From the NCBI GenBank assembly GCA_947504035.1, contig CANNGA010000011.1:1-64000 (forward strand): a stretch of DNA of 64,000 bases. The letters run 5' to 3'. Below are positions 1 to 8,139 of this stretch, in pieces (positions within the stretch are counted from its first letter, which is position 1; every line of letters begins with the position of its first letter). The DNA comes from an uncultured Flavobacteriaceae bacterium (lineage in GTDB: Bacteria; Bacteroidota; Bacteroidia; Flavobacteriales; Flavobacteriaceae). The position numbers were made by a program, and so were the translations under genes. Below the pieces are notes generated by a model that was not told the origin of the DNA, made no database searches, and worked only from the letters and a program-made list of their open reading frames with translations.

Positions 1-173
1 TTGTCTAACAAAAAACACACAAAGTATTGTAAACATTAGGGGTGTAAAAATATAAGTAGAAAATCAGCAAGCCCTAATTAGAGTTATGTCTGTTATAGCA
101 TATAACTAACCAGACGAAATTTCATCTATTTAGAAACTTATTTGTTGCTGTGTATAATACAAATAAGATAGAT

Positions 174-335
174 TTATCGTTTCACCAAACTTTTTAATAA
201 TGATAATATAAAGAGTACTATAAAAACAAAGAATAATATTTTAGCAATTCCAGTTGCTGCACCTGCAATGCCTCCAAATCCTAAGACTGCAGCTATAATT
301 GCGATAATAATAAATGTAATTGACCAACGTAGCAT
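174..335 (-). CDS. DUF1328 family small membrane protein (YtjA-like)
   Basis: A 53-residue protein, found by reading the minus strand directly, starts at the ATG at 335 ([10 protein letters not shown]) and ends in TAA. It has two hydrophobic helices joined by a Gly/Ala-rich turn ([11 protein letters not shown], about residues 19-29) and a basic tail (KSLVKR). This is the layout of the DUF1328/YtjA family of inner-membrane peptides, which are often stress-induced; no biochemical function is established for them. It lies near other stress-type genes (PA2169-like, YtxH, CsbD). The identification is confident and the role is unknown. Confidence 0.85.
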   Translation of the reverse strand: MLRWSITFIIIAIIAAVLGFGGIAGAATGIAKILFFVFIVLFILSLLKSLVKR

Positions 336-647
336 AATATTTTGATTTTAAATGATTAAATTAATTTAAGATAATGTTCATCTTAGCTATTGTAAAGGTC
401 GTTATATAAAGTGTATTACTTTAACGCTCATGCTAACAATATTAACGCATTTAAAACCTGAACACCAAACACTTAAACTAAAAAAAGCCTCAAGATTTTC
501 AAAATAAAATCGTCGAGGTTTTTCACGAACCAATCTCTAGCTAAATTACAAGTATCAGCTTTAAAGCATGTACTGTATCCGTATAAATGCTAACGCTATT
601 ATCGGCATGATGTGCGTTAACACTATATGATCTCGTAATTATAAATT
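336..647. other. intergenic stretch with a terminator only
   Basis: This 312-nt AT-rich gap separates two minus-strand genes. Apart from the hairpin at about 483-524 I see no open frame or repeat. The part next to 335 should hold the promoter of the DUF1328 gene, but there is no clear CAAAnnTA (reverse-strand -7) match. Confidence 0.5.
483..524 (-). terminator. rho-independent terminator of the PA2169-like gene
   Basis: A GCCTC / GAGGT outer stem with an inner GATTTT / AAAATC stem forms a hairpin. On the minus strand it is followed by a run of T residues. It sits about 125 nt after the stop codon of the four-helix protein gene. Confidence 0.6.
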
Positions 648-1097
648 TTAATTTAAGGCTTCTAAAGTAGAAATTGTATTAAGTCCGTGTGAAATTTGAT
701 GCTTCTGCTTCGTTAAAAGATCTAAAGTGGACGACGGTAAACGCGTTTCTTCAAGAACCTTACTATAGTCTTCGATAGTTGCTTTTTCACCTCTAATAGC
801 TTCTTCTAACATAGACTCTTCGTTGTCTATATTAATAAAACTTTTAATATCCATCCAAGTTCTGTGTGCTTTACCTGTTAAACTTCCTCCTTTATCAACC
901 TCTTGTCCATAAGACTTAATTTCTGTTTTTAGCTCATGACCAAACTGGTAACGCTCGTTGGCCTTTTGTTTAAAGTAATTTTTTAAAGCTGTGTTTTTTA
1001 CATTTTCAGATGCAGTTTTAAATCCTTTTTCTGCATCATAGGTTTTCTCTAAAAGCGTATTTAGCTTTTCTCCAATAGTTTCTGTGTACGTATTCAT
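648..1097 (-). CDS. PA2169-like four-helix-bundle protein (DUF2383)
   Basis: This 149-residue soluble, highly helical protein has no signal peptide. Its start (MNTYTETIGEKLNTLLE) and the pattern of Glu/His/Lys-rich helices (KTYDAEKGF at residues 18-26, ANERYQFGHELK about 46-57, EEAIRGEKATIEDY about 98-111) match the PA2169/DUF2383 ferritin-like family. Members are small four-helix bundles common in Bacteroidota and Proteobacteria stress clusters. Metal binding is suggested by the fold but not proven. It is monocistronic, with a terminator downstream. The family call is fairly sure and the function is unknown. Confidence 0.8.
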   Translation of the reverse strand: MNTYTETIGEKLNTLLEKTYDAEKGFKTASENVKNTALKNYFKQKANERYQFGHELKTEIKSYGQEVDKGGSLTGKAHRTWMDIKSFINIDNEESMLEEAIRGEKATIEDYSKVLEETRLPSSTLDLLTKQKHQISHGLNTISTLEALN

Positions 1098-1745
1098 ACT
1101 ATTTTTTTTAAGATTATAAAGACTTTTTTTAGATGTGTCCTATGTTCCACCTGTATAACAATCTGTTATCCAATTGTAAAATTAATACACAACACTAAGA
1201 GGGATTAGTGCAATCCCTATAAATAGTAATCCATTTAAAATTTTTAAATGTTACTAATGAGACGCCTTAATCTCTATTTTTAAGTCTAAAAGTTTTATTG
1301 TAGATTGCTCTTAGATATTATCTAAAAAAGGGATTCCAGTGCTATACCCTTAACATTATTAGTGTTTATCGTTACACATTAAAAAACAAACAAAACAACA
1401 ATCGTAACTTTTAATTATTTAATCCTATTCTCCTCTGCTAATAGCCAATCATATCTATACTTAAAGATCTATTATCACCTTATATAACTTAGAATCCAAT
1501 ACTGAATTCTAAAAAACGATATGTCATATAAAAACCATCAAAATAAAAGCAGCTTTTAATTTTACAGTTCAATTACTTCTTTTTGTTTAACAAAATCAAT
1601 TAAATTATTAACAAAAAGCCATATCTTTATACGACTTGATATTATTATAATTTATTTTTGCTCAGGCACTATCTAAATTATAACCTTGTGAATACAATAT
1701 GGCACCTCTAAGTTCAATTTTGACTCACAAAAAACAACACATCGC
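1098..1745. other. 648-nt divergent intergenic region
   Basis: This long AT-rich gap lies between divergently transcribed genes (PA2169-like on minus, AraC-type regulator on plus). I see no protein-coding frame with a recognisable product and no RNA gene. A TAnnTTTG box at 1653-1660 (TATTTTTG) is the only promoter-like element I could place, about 85 nt before the AraC start. Its -33 partner is not convincing. Confidence 0.45.
1653..1660 (+). promoter_or_regulatory. possible Bacteroidota -7 box for the AraC regulator
   Basis: TATTTTTG fits the TAnnTTTG consensus. A TTG at 1636-1638 is closer (14 nt) than the usual 17-23 nt, so the promoter call is weak. The leader to the ATG at 1746 would be about 80 nt. 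Confidence 0.3.
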
Positions 1746-2774
1746 ATGAAAACTATTAAAATAAAGGCAGATACTACTATAGAAATTCTTCAAGACATTC
1801 AAGCTGCTATTGGTGGTCATATAAAAGACAATTGGGGCGAGCACCATTTAATTGTAAATAATAGTAGCGCTAAAGGCACTATTCGTTTTATACCATTCGA
1901 CCATGGTGTAAGCTTACTACATTACGATTTAACGTGTTTTGAGGAGATTACTCTAGAAATTAAGGCCACCGACTTTAATCCTATTCGATTTATATATAAT
2001 ATGGAAGACACTTTTAAACACAGCTTTGGTGTAGACAAAAAAGAAAAAGCTGTAGAGCAGTTTCATTCTATTATATTCACCAATAAAACAAATGGTATTA
2101 ATTGTTTAACTTTTCCTGAAGGCGCTAAAATAGAGATGAATATCATACAAATTATAAGGACCAAATTCTTAAAAAAACGCACAACTAACATAGCTTCTCT
2201 TAATGAAAAACTCTATGAAGTTTTTGTAGATACCGACCATGATCATCGGTTTTCGCACTATGGTAGCCTTAACCTTAAAATGGCAGATTATGTAAATGCT
2301 ATTAAAAAAATAAAATCTAAGGGGATGGTACGCTTGTTAAAAATAGAATCTAGAGTCTATGAGGTTTTAACCATGCACATCCAACAACATAATTTGGTAT
2401 ACCAAGGTGTGCCCTTACCTACATCGCTCATAAAAAGGGAATTAAAAATCATTAGAAAATTAGGCAAATCTATTTCAAAACATCCATCGTATGCCTACAG
2501 TTTAGAGGAGTTGTCTTCAGAATCGGGTTTATCACAAGCCAAACTTCAAGACGGTTTTAAGTTTTTATACAACAGAACTGTTACAGAATATATAAGACAT
2601 ATACGCCTTGAAACTTCTCGCGAGTTGATTAAAACAACCGATTTAAATATTTCCCAAATCGTTTACACTATTGGTTTTACTAGTAGAAGTTATTTTTCTA
2701 AAATCTTTAAAGATAAATATGGCATCACGCCTTATGAATATAAAAAACAGTTGTTCATTCCTGTTGCAGTTTAG
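1746..2774 (+). CDS. AraC-family transcriptional regulator
   Basis: A 342-residue protein. The C-terminal ~100 residues form the double helix-turn-helix of AraC/XylS regulators: SLEELSSESGLSQAKLQDGF (about 247-266) is the first HTH and the end carries the family signature (IVYTIGFTSRSYFSKIFKDK followed by YGITPYEYK). The N-terminal ~230 residues lack the arabinose-type cupin signature and resemble PchR-like Bacteroidota regulators, so the ligand cannot be named. It is a single gene followed by a strong hairpin terminator. Its target is not evident; neighbours are stress genes, not sugar genes, so I would not link it to the rhamnose locus. Confidence 0.85.
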   Translation: MKTIKIKADTTIEILQDIQAAIGGHIKDNWGEHHLIVNNSSAKGTIRFIPFDHGVSLLHYDLTCFEEITLEIKATDFNPIRFIYNMEDTFKHSFGVDKKEKAVEQFHSIIFTNKTNGINCLTFPEGAKIEMNIIQIIRTKFLKKRTTNIASLNEKLYEVFVDTDHDHRFSHYGSLNLKMADYVNAIKKIKSKGMVRLLKIESRVYEVLTMHIQQHNLVYQGVPLPTSLIKRELKIIRKLGKSISKHPSYAYSLEELSSESGLSQAKLQDGFKFLYNRTVTEYIRHIRLETSRELIKTTDLNISQIVYTIGFTSRSYFSKIFKDKYGITPYEYKKQLFIPVAV

Positions 2775-2830
2775 AGGACTTAAACCTAAGTTAACTTTAA
2801 GTATTTTATATTTATCCCAAATAAAAAATA

Positions 2831-2860
2831 AAAGAGGCTTCAATTAACCGAAGCCTCTTT
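2831..2860. terminator. strong bidirectional hairpin terminator
   Basis: Perfect 11-bp arms (AAAGAGGCTTC at 2831-2841, GAAGCCTCTTT at 2850-2860) around an 8-nt loop, with A-tracts before and T-rich sequence after. It ends the AraC transcript. The rest of 2775-3100 shows no gene. Confidence 0.85.
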
Positions 2861-3100
2861 CTATTCCTAATGTTATGTAAATTCTTAATATTGAATGAAG
2901 TTTATTTTTTTTCAATTTTCGTTCCCGTATTTACTTCTATTTAATCCATATCGAATATTATGAACTGCTCCATTCTCAAGTAATATTTACAGCAATAACT
3001 TTTACGTCTTTATTATAAATTATAGTATATCTAGCTAGCACACAATATCCCATAGCCATAAATGTACTGTTTAAATGATTTTATACGTTTTAATTTCGAT

Positions 3101-3307
3101 TTATTTTATAATCTTCTTTAACAGTACCATCATGCCATATTTACTGGCTAGTTTAATACCTGTCTGTATCCAGTTGTACGGTTTTAAATCTTCCTTATAA
3201 TCTGCTTTCAATGCTTTAATTTCTTCCCAAGCAATATCACGCTCTAACTTTAAAATTTTTAAATCACGCGCAACGCTTTCCATATCATTATATACCTTGC
3301 CCTTCAT
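3101..3307 (-). CDS. small DUF6327-like protein
   Basis: This 68-residue protein starts at the ATG at 3307 (MKGKVYNDMESVARDL). A TTG at 3316 would add three residues and overlap the upstream gene. The body is a charged helix (DLKILKLERDIAWEEIKALK) followed by a C-terminal hydrophobic patch (YGMMVLLKKIIK). It matches the small Flavobacteriia proteins placed in DUF6327, which usually sit behind YtxH and holin-like genes, exactly as here. The ATG is one base after the upstream stop, so translational coupling is likely. The function is unknown, probably envelope-associated. Confidence 0.65.
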   Translation of the reverse strand: MKGKVYNDMESVARDLKILKLERDIAWEEIKALKADYKEDLKPYNWIQTGIKLASKYGMMVLLKKIIK

Positions 3308-3308
3308 A

Positions 3309-3656
3309 TCAATCAAAAAATGTTTCAGATAATTTTTTTGTTATCGTATTCGTAATCATTTTTTTAAAGCAGTAAACTACAATAGCTAATATTAAAAATG
3401 CAATACCTACACATACAAATCCTAAAGAAGGATTTTCTAAAACATTACCTATATACAAAGCTAAACCGATCGCTCCTAAAACCATTCCAACAAATACCAA
3501 ACCACCCATAATTAGCAATTTTAGCAACATACTCACAGTAAGTGTGAGCTGTTGGAAAATTTTCAACTTGTAATAAGCTTGAGATTTTTTTAAAAACTCC
3601 TGACTTGCTGCCGCTGCTTTGTCGTTTGTATCGCTTATTGCATTAACTAGCCCCAT
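3309..3656 (-). CDS. phage-holin-superfamily (DUF1469-like) membrane protein
   Basis: A 115-residue protein with an amphipathic N-terminal helix, then two transmembrane helices (about residues 44-70, rich in Leu/Gly/Val, and 76-98), and a basic C-terminus (KKMITNTITKKLSE). This is the layout of the putative actinobacterial holin-X / DUF1469 family, which in Bacteroidota accompanies YtxH proteins. It is the middle gene of a three-gene operon (YtxH, this gene, DUF6327). There is no lysis gene or other phage gene nearby, so a true holin role is unlikely; an envelope-stress role is inferred. Confidence 0.7.
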   Translation of the reverse strand: MGLVNAISDTNDKAAAASQEFLKKSQAYYKLKIFQQLTLTVSMLLKLLIMGGLVFVGMVLGAIGLALYIGNVLENPSLGFVCVGIAFLILAIVVYCFKKMITNTITKKLSETFFD

Positions 3657-3659
3657 GTA

Positions 3660-4025
3660 CTAAGATGTTTTTTGTATTTTTTTATTCTTTACTTTCAACT
3701 CTGCTAACTTTTTTTCTAAAGTCGTAATAATATCATCTGCTTTATGGCTTGCACTCTGCACTATGGCATCGACCTGTTCGTCTAAGGTCTGTTTCTTATC
3801 TGTTGCAGTGCTCACGACGCGCTCTTTTAAATCTTTAGCAGATGTCGTAAGTTGTTCCTTTGCTAATGCAGCTTCCGCAGTAAACTTCTCTTTTGCCAAG
3901 TTCGCCTCGTTTGCAATGCGTTCTCTAGTTTTACTGCCTTTATCTGGTGCAAATAATATACCTAAGGCAGCTCCTACAGCAGTTCCTGCTATTATTCCTA
4001 AAAATGTACTTCCGTTATTACTCAT
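3660..4025 (-). CDS. YtxH-domain general-stress protein
   Basis: A 121-residue protein with an N-terminal glycine/alanine-rich transmembrane segment (FLGIIAGTAVGAALGILFAP, residues 8-27) followed by DKGSKTRERI, the YtxH signature. The remainder is a long Ala/Lys/Glu coiled coil with repeats of AKEK/AKEQ. YtxH proteins are membrane-anchored general-stress proteins (named from Bacillus). It is the first gene of the operon; a CAAAGTTA box (reverse TAnnTTTG) lies at 4063-4070. Confidence 0.85.
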   Translation of the reverse strand: MSNNGSTFLGIIAGTAVGAALGILFAPDKGSKTRERIANEANLAKEKFTAEAALAKEQLTTSAKDLKERVVSTATDKKQTLDEQVDAIVQSASHKADDIITTLEKKLAELKVKNKKIQKTS

Positions 4026-4062
4026 GTTGTTATATTTTGAATTAGTGCTCTTATTGTTTTTA

Positions 4063-4070
4063 CAAAGTTA
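4063..4070 (-). promoter_or_regulatory. -7 promoter box of the YtxH operon
   Basis: Read on the minus strand this is TAACTTTG, a full match to TAnnTTTG, about 38 nt before the YtxH ATG. I see no good -33 TTG at normal spacing. Confidence 0.45.
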
Positions 4071-4207
4071 ACACTTCAATTCTCATATTCTTAGCACATA
4101 AGCAATCATTGTTACTTTATTTAGATATTTGATAAGCGCTCTTATTTTTAGCATCCGAGCTAAATAAATCTTGTATAATAAGCTATATTTAGTCTCAAAA
4201 ATTAAGA

Positions 4208-5569
4208 ATGCAAAGCGATATTACCACAACCAACCCTTACACACAAGATAAAATACACACCTATACTTATTATTCGAAACAAAAAATACAGAATTTATTA
4301 CATGATGCCGATGAAAGATTTCATAATTGGAAAATAACAGCAATTAAAGAACGTACGCAGCTTTTAAATGCTGTTGCCTCTCATTTAGAAGCGCAGGTGG
4401 AACATTACAGTGCCCTTATCACTACCGAAATGGGAAAACCGATCACTGAGAGTCGTTCAGAACTAAAGAAATGTATTGACTTATGCCACTTTTACAGTGC
4501 CAATGCCGAACAATTCTTAGCAGACACACTTATAGAGTCTGAGGCCCACGAAAGCTTCATCTCTTACGACCCTCTTGGCTGTGTCCTTGGTATCATGCCT
4601 TGGAATTTCCCCTTTTGGCAGGCCTTTCGTTTTGCTATACCTACTCTAACAGCTGGAAATACGGTATTACTAAAACATGCTGCCAATGTTACAGGTTGCG
4701 CTATGGCTATCGAAACTATTTTTAAGACGGCTGGTTATCCCGAAGGCTGCTTTACTACATTGCTTGCAGACCACGATACCATAGAAACCATAATACAGAA
4801 CGACATTGTAAAAGCTGTATCTCTCACAGGAAGTGAAAAAGCAGGAAGAACAATCGCTAAAATAGCAGGAGCTGCACTCAAGCCTATCGTCTTAGAACTT
4901 GGTGGTAATAATGCTTGTGTCGTTTTAGCAGATGCCGATTTAGACGCACATATAGACACCATAGTGAAAGCACGCATGCAAAATGCAGGACAAAGTTGTA
5001 TCGCTGCCAAACGGTTTATTGTAGAAGCTCCTATCTATGATGTATTTCTAGAACAATTCACTAAAAAAGTGGCTGCCTTAAAAGTTGAAGACCCTCAAAA
5101 AGACAGTTGCGAAATAGGAGTTCTTGCTCGTAAAGATTTGGCAGATACCTTGGCAGAACAAGTTAAAGCCTCAATAGCAAAAGGTGCGCACTTGCACTAT
5201 GGCAACACACAGCAACATGCCTATTACCAACCCACAATACTTACTAATGTTACACCAGACATGCCTGTGTTTACAGAAGAAACCTTTGGCCCTGTAGCTG
5301 CCATAATTAAAGTTGCGAATGCAGAAGAAGCTTATGCATTGGCACGAAACACCACGTTTGGACTTGGCACTATGGTATTTACTGCGGCTATAGAAGACGC
5401 CAAACGACAAATTATTAACATTCCAGATGGCTCTTTTTTTATAAACGACATGGTAAAATCAAACCCTGAGTTGCCTTTTGGTGGCACAAAAGCGTCTGGT
5501 TACGGTCGCGAACTGTCTAAAGAAGGGCTGTTTGCTTTTACAAATAAAAAAACAGTATACATAAAATAA
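4208..5569 (+). CDS. NAD(P)-dependent succinate-semialdehyde-type dehydrogenase
   Basis: A 453-residue aldehyde dehydrogenase of the short GabD/Sad subgroup. The substrate-side motif MPWNFPFWQAF is at 130-140, the catalytic Glu is E230 in LELGGNN, and the catalytic Cys is C264 in NAGQSCIAAKR. Conserved FTEETFGPVA and PFGGTKASGYGRE blocks follow. It probably oxidises succinate semialdehyde or a similar short aldehyde to the acid in the cytoplasm; the exact substrate cannot be read from sequence. It is followed after 23 nt by the GH3-type acyl-adenylating enzyme on the same strand, likely as an operon. Confidence 0.8.
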   Translation: MQSDITTTNPYTQDKIHTYTYYSKQKIQNLLHDADERFHNWKITAIKERTQLLNAVASHLEAQVEHYSALITTEMGKPITESRSELKKCIDLCHFYSANAEQFLADTLIESEAHESFISYDPLGCVLGIMPWNFPFWQAFRFAIPTLTAGNTVLLKHAANVTGCAMAIETIFKTAGYPEGCFTTLLADHDTIETIIQNDIVKAVSLTGSEKAGRTIAKIAGAALKPIVLELGGNNACVVLADADLDAHIDTIVKARMQNAGQSCIAAKRFIVEAPIYDVFLEQFTKKVAALKVEDPQKDSCEIGVLARKDLADTLAEQVKASIAKGAHLHYGNTQQHAYYQPTILTNVTPDMPVFTEETFGPVAAIIKVANAEEAYALARNTTFGLGTMVFTAAIEDAKRQIINIPDGSFFINDMVKSNPELPFGGTKASGYGRELSKEGLFAFTNKKTVYIK

Positions 5570-5592
5570 CCTTCAAAACTTCAAGACATCCT

Positions 5593-7116
5593 ATGGCTAT
5601 AATTGGCACTATCATTAAAGGCGTTATCTCTTTAAAAGACGTTATCACTCCTGACTTAAATCCTGTAGAAGCACAAAAAAAGGTATTTACATCTCTATTA
5701 GAAACCGCAAAAGATACAGCTTTTGGAAAACATTATAAATTTGAAGCACTCCTAAACGAGAAAGCACCTCAAAAAGCATTTGCAGATAGCATTCCCTATC
5801 ACGATTATAGCAAAATGAAAACCGAATGGTGGTACAAACTCCTTGATGGTGAAAAAGATATTACATGGCCTGGAGCACCAGACTATTTTGCTCTAAGTTC
5901 TGGTACTACAGGTAAAGAAAGTAAACGTATTCCTGTAACCGATGCTATGATTGAAGCCATAAGAACCACAGGAATTGCACAGGTATTTGCCTTAAGTAAC
6001 TTTAATCTACCAGCTGATTTTTTTGAAAAAGACATTATGATGCTAGGCAGTTCTACAGATCTTGCTGAAAAAGAAGCTCATCTCGAAGGAGAAATAAGTG
6101 GTATTAGCGCTAGTAACATTCCCAGTTGGTTTCGTAGCTATTATAAACCGGGAGAAAAAATAGCGCAGATAGACGATTGGGACGAGCGCGTGAAGCATAT
6201 TGCTAAAAATGCCAAACAATGGGATATTGGTGCCTTAAGCGGTATACCGTCTTGGATGGAACTCATGCTTACTGAAGTGATTGCACATCATAAAGTCTCT
6301 AATATACATGAGATATGGCCTAATTTACAAGTCTATACTTCTGGTGGCGTAGCATTTGGACCCTACAAAAAAAGTTTCAACGCTTTATTGGCCAAACCCA
6401 TTACAGTAATAGATACTTATTTAGCTTCTGAAGGGTTTCTAGCTTTCCAAGAACGTCCAGAAACAGATGCTATGAAATTAGTAACAGACAACGGTATTTA
6501 TTTTGAATTTGTACCGTTTCAACCAGAATACATCAATCAAGATGGCTCCATAGTTGCAGATGCGCCTTGTTTAACTTTAGAAGAAGTTACTCTAAACCAA
6601 GACTATGTTTTAATTATATCTACAGTAAGTGGTGCTTGGCGTTATTTAATTGGAGATACAATTGCTTTTACAGATGTGAAACGTGCGGAAATCGTAATCA
6701 CTGGACGCACAAAGTTTTTCCTAAACACGGTAGGATCTCAATTATCTGTCAACAAAATGGATGCCGCCGTACAACATTTAGAAAAAATCTTAAATGTTAG
6801 CATCCCCGAATATACGCTTTGCGCAAAACGTTATGATGACGACTTTTATCACAGTTGGTATTTAGGCGCAACCCTAGAGAATGCTAATGTCGTTAAAATT
6901 GCAAAAGACTTAGATGCCTTTTTAAGCAATGCTAATAAGAATTACAAAGTGGCACGTTCTAAAGCTTTAAAAGGTGTAAAAGTAAAAGTTGTACCGCCAG
7001 AAATCTTTCATAACTGGAGTGGTGCCAATAAAAAGAAAGGTGGCCAAGTTAAAATGGAGCGCGTCATGAACGAAGATAAATTTAAAGATTGGGAGGCCTT
7101 TGTTTCCAACTATTAA
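5593..7116 (+). CDS. GH3 auxin-responsive-promoter family acyl-adenylating enzyme
   Basis: A 507-residue member of the GH3 (plant auxin-conjugating) branch of the ANL adenylate-forming superfamily; it is not a glycoside hydrolase. The ATP-binding loop is ALSSGTTGKESKRIP (about 98-112), and a later motif (YLIGDTIAF near residue 351, then TGRTKFF) matches the hinge region. Plant enzymes conjugate acyl acids to amino acids; the bacterial substrates are unknown. The pairing with an aldehyde dehydrogenase suggests it uses the acid the dehydrogenase makes, but this is inference. It is convergent with the zincin gene, with only 3 nt between stops. Confidence 0.8.
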   Translation: MAIIGTIIKGVISLKDVITPDLNPVEAQKKVFTSLLETAKDTAFGKHYKFEALLNEKAPQKAFADSIPYHDYSKMKTEWWYKLLDGEKDITWPGAPDYFALSSGTTGKESKRIPVTDAMIEAIRTTGIAQVFALSNFNLPADFFEKDIMMLGSSTDLAEKEAHLEGEISGISASNIPSWFRSYYKPGEKIAQIDDWDERVKHIAKNAKQWDIGALSGIPSWMELMLTEVIAHHKVSNIHEIWPNLQVYTSGGVAFGPYKKSFNALLAKPITVIDTYLASEGFLAFQERPETDAMKLVTDNGIYFEFVPFQPEYINQDGSIVADAPCLTLEEVTLNQDYVLIISTVSGAWRYLIGDTIAFTDVKRAEIVITGRTKFFLNTVGSQLSVNKMDAAVQHLEKILNVSIPEYTLCAKRYDDDFYHSWYLGATLENANVVKIAKDLDAFLSNANKNYKVARSKALKGVKVKVVPPEIFHNWSGANKKKGGQVKMERVMNEDKFKDWEAFVSNY

Positions 7117-7119
7117 TAA

Positions 7120-7752
7120 TTAATTTTCGGCTGCATTCACCAATTCCATAATTTCCTCTGGTGACAAGTAGTATTTCTGGATACGTAATTTGTAACTGGA
7201 ATCTATGTCGGCATTATTTAAAATAAAATTCTTAGTTTCTAAAATGTAATTAGCCATACCATGTGCTACTGCAAAAGTATCAGCAGCCCGCTCTGCCTCT
7301 ATAATATGGTTGTCAAATAAGAGGTATTTCACTCCAAACCAAATTAGCTGTAGGTTTGTCATACGCTGGTAATCCATGACGTGCCCTAATTCATGGCCTA
7401 ACCAGCCTATCATAACTGCTTCAGGAACATCAGCTGTTTTATACACACTATCGGCTATTTTTATGCGTTCACTTATCATAATCACATATGAACGTTTTGC
7501 TCTGCTTTTAAACAAACTCCCAAAACGAGGTTGTGCTTGCATGGTCGATTTTTTTATTTTTGTTTTAAATTCAAAAGCTACTGCAACGTTATTAAGTTCT
7601 GGATAAAAAGCCAAAGCTTTTTGGGCTTGCTGTGCAATACGTTTAGGATAGATATGTGGAGATTCTTGTGCCATACATAAATTTATCTGCAAAGATATGC
7701 ATAGCATTACAGTGAAACTTTTAAAATGAAGTGCTTTTAAAAATTTAAGCAT
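7120..7752 (-). CDS. secreted HExxH zinc metallopeptidase-like protein
   Basis: A 210-residue protein with an N-terminal signal peptide (hydrophobic run about residues 12-26, cleavage probably near CMAQ). The zinc-binding HELGH lies at 120-124 and a downstream EAERAAD at 152-158 provides the third ligand (E154) in the gluzincin ExxxD arrangement. It is short compared with full M48 peptidases and lacks their transmembrane helices. It resembles small Bacteroidota gluzincins predicted to be periplasmic. The substrate is unknown. Confidence 0.7.
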   Translation of the reverse strand: MLKFLKALHFKSFTVMLCISLQINLCMAQESPHIYPKRIAQQAQKALAFYPELNNVAVAFEFKTKIKKSTMQAQPRFGSLFKSRAKRSYVIMISERIKIADSVYKTADVPEAVMIGWLGHELGHVMDYQRMTNLQLIWFGVKYLLFDNHIIEAERAADTFAVAHGMANYILETKNFILNNADIDSSYKLRIQKYYLSPEEIMELVNAAEN

Positions 7753-8139
7753 ATCAATGTATCTATTTTTCTATTATTATTAGCTTTTAAGCACATTGTT
7801 TAAGTATCGTCTTAAACCTTAACACTTAATAATATGAGTATCCTTAAGATTTGCAATCTAATATATACTGTTACAAATGTAATTCAATCGTAGCCAAAAC
7901 AGGGCTTTCTCCTCTTGTTTTAACGATTAAAAACTGTTTTATAATGACCTGTATACAACATTAACTAAGAAGTTTTAGGTGTGATAAACGCTTAGTTAAG
8001 CTAAACATAAATAGCTTTAAATTTAATGACACAGCATCAAAATGTAAGCTTTAATTTAACACTTATCTTCACATAAATTAAGTATCTTTGGGTAGTAGGG
8101 ATTTCCCCTATATTCCCAATTTTATAAAGCCCTTTTTCC
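7753..8139. other. 387-nt intergenic region with one promoter
   Basis: Divergent gap between the zincin and the radical-SAM gene. It holds the promoter box at 8083-8090. I see no further gene, repeat or strong hairpin. Confidence 0.5.
8083..8090 (+). promoter_or_regulatory. -7 promoter box of the radical-SAM pair
   Basis: TATCTTTG is an exact TAnnTTTG match followed by GGG, about 50 nt before the ATG at 8140. A -33 TTG is not obvious. Confidence 0.5.

Noticed and set aside
1746-2774. AraC-type protein as the rhamnose regulator
   Set aside because: In enterobacteria and Bacteroides rhamnose regulators are AraC-type, but this gene is about 19 kb away among stress genes, while a GntR/sugar-binding regulator sits directly divergent to the operon.
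3309-3656. prophage remnant suggested by the holin-like gene
   Set aside because: No lysin, capsid, integrase or attachment sites nearby; the YtxH/holin-like/DUF6327 trio is a usual Flavobacteriia chromosomal operon.
5593-7116. glycoside hydrolase family 3 reading of the GH3 name
   Set aside because: The protein has an adenylate-forming SGTTGKES loop and belongs to the plant-type GH3 acyl-acid-amido synthetases, not to glycosidases.
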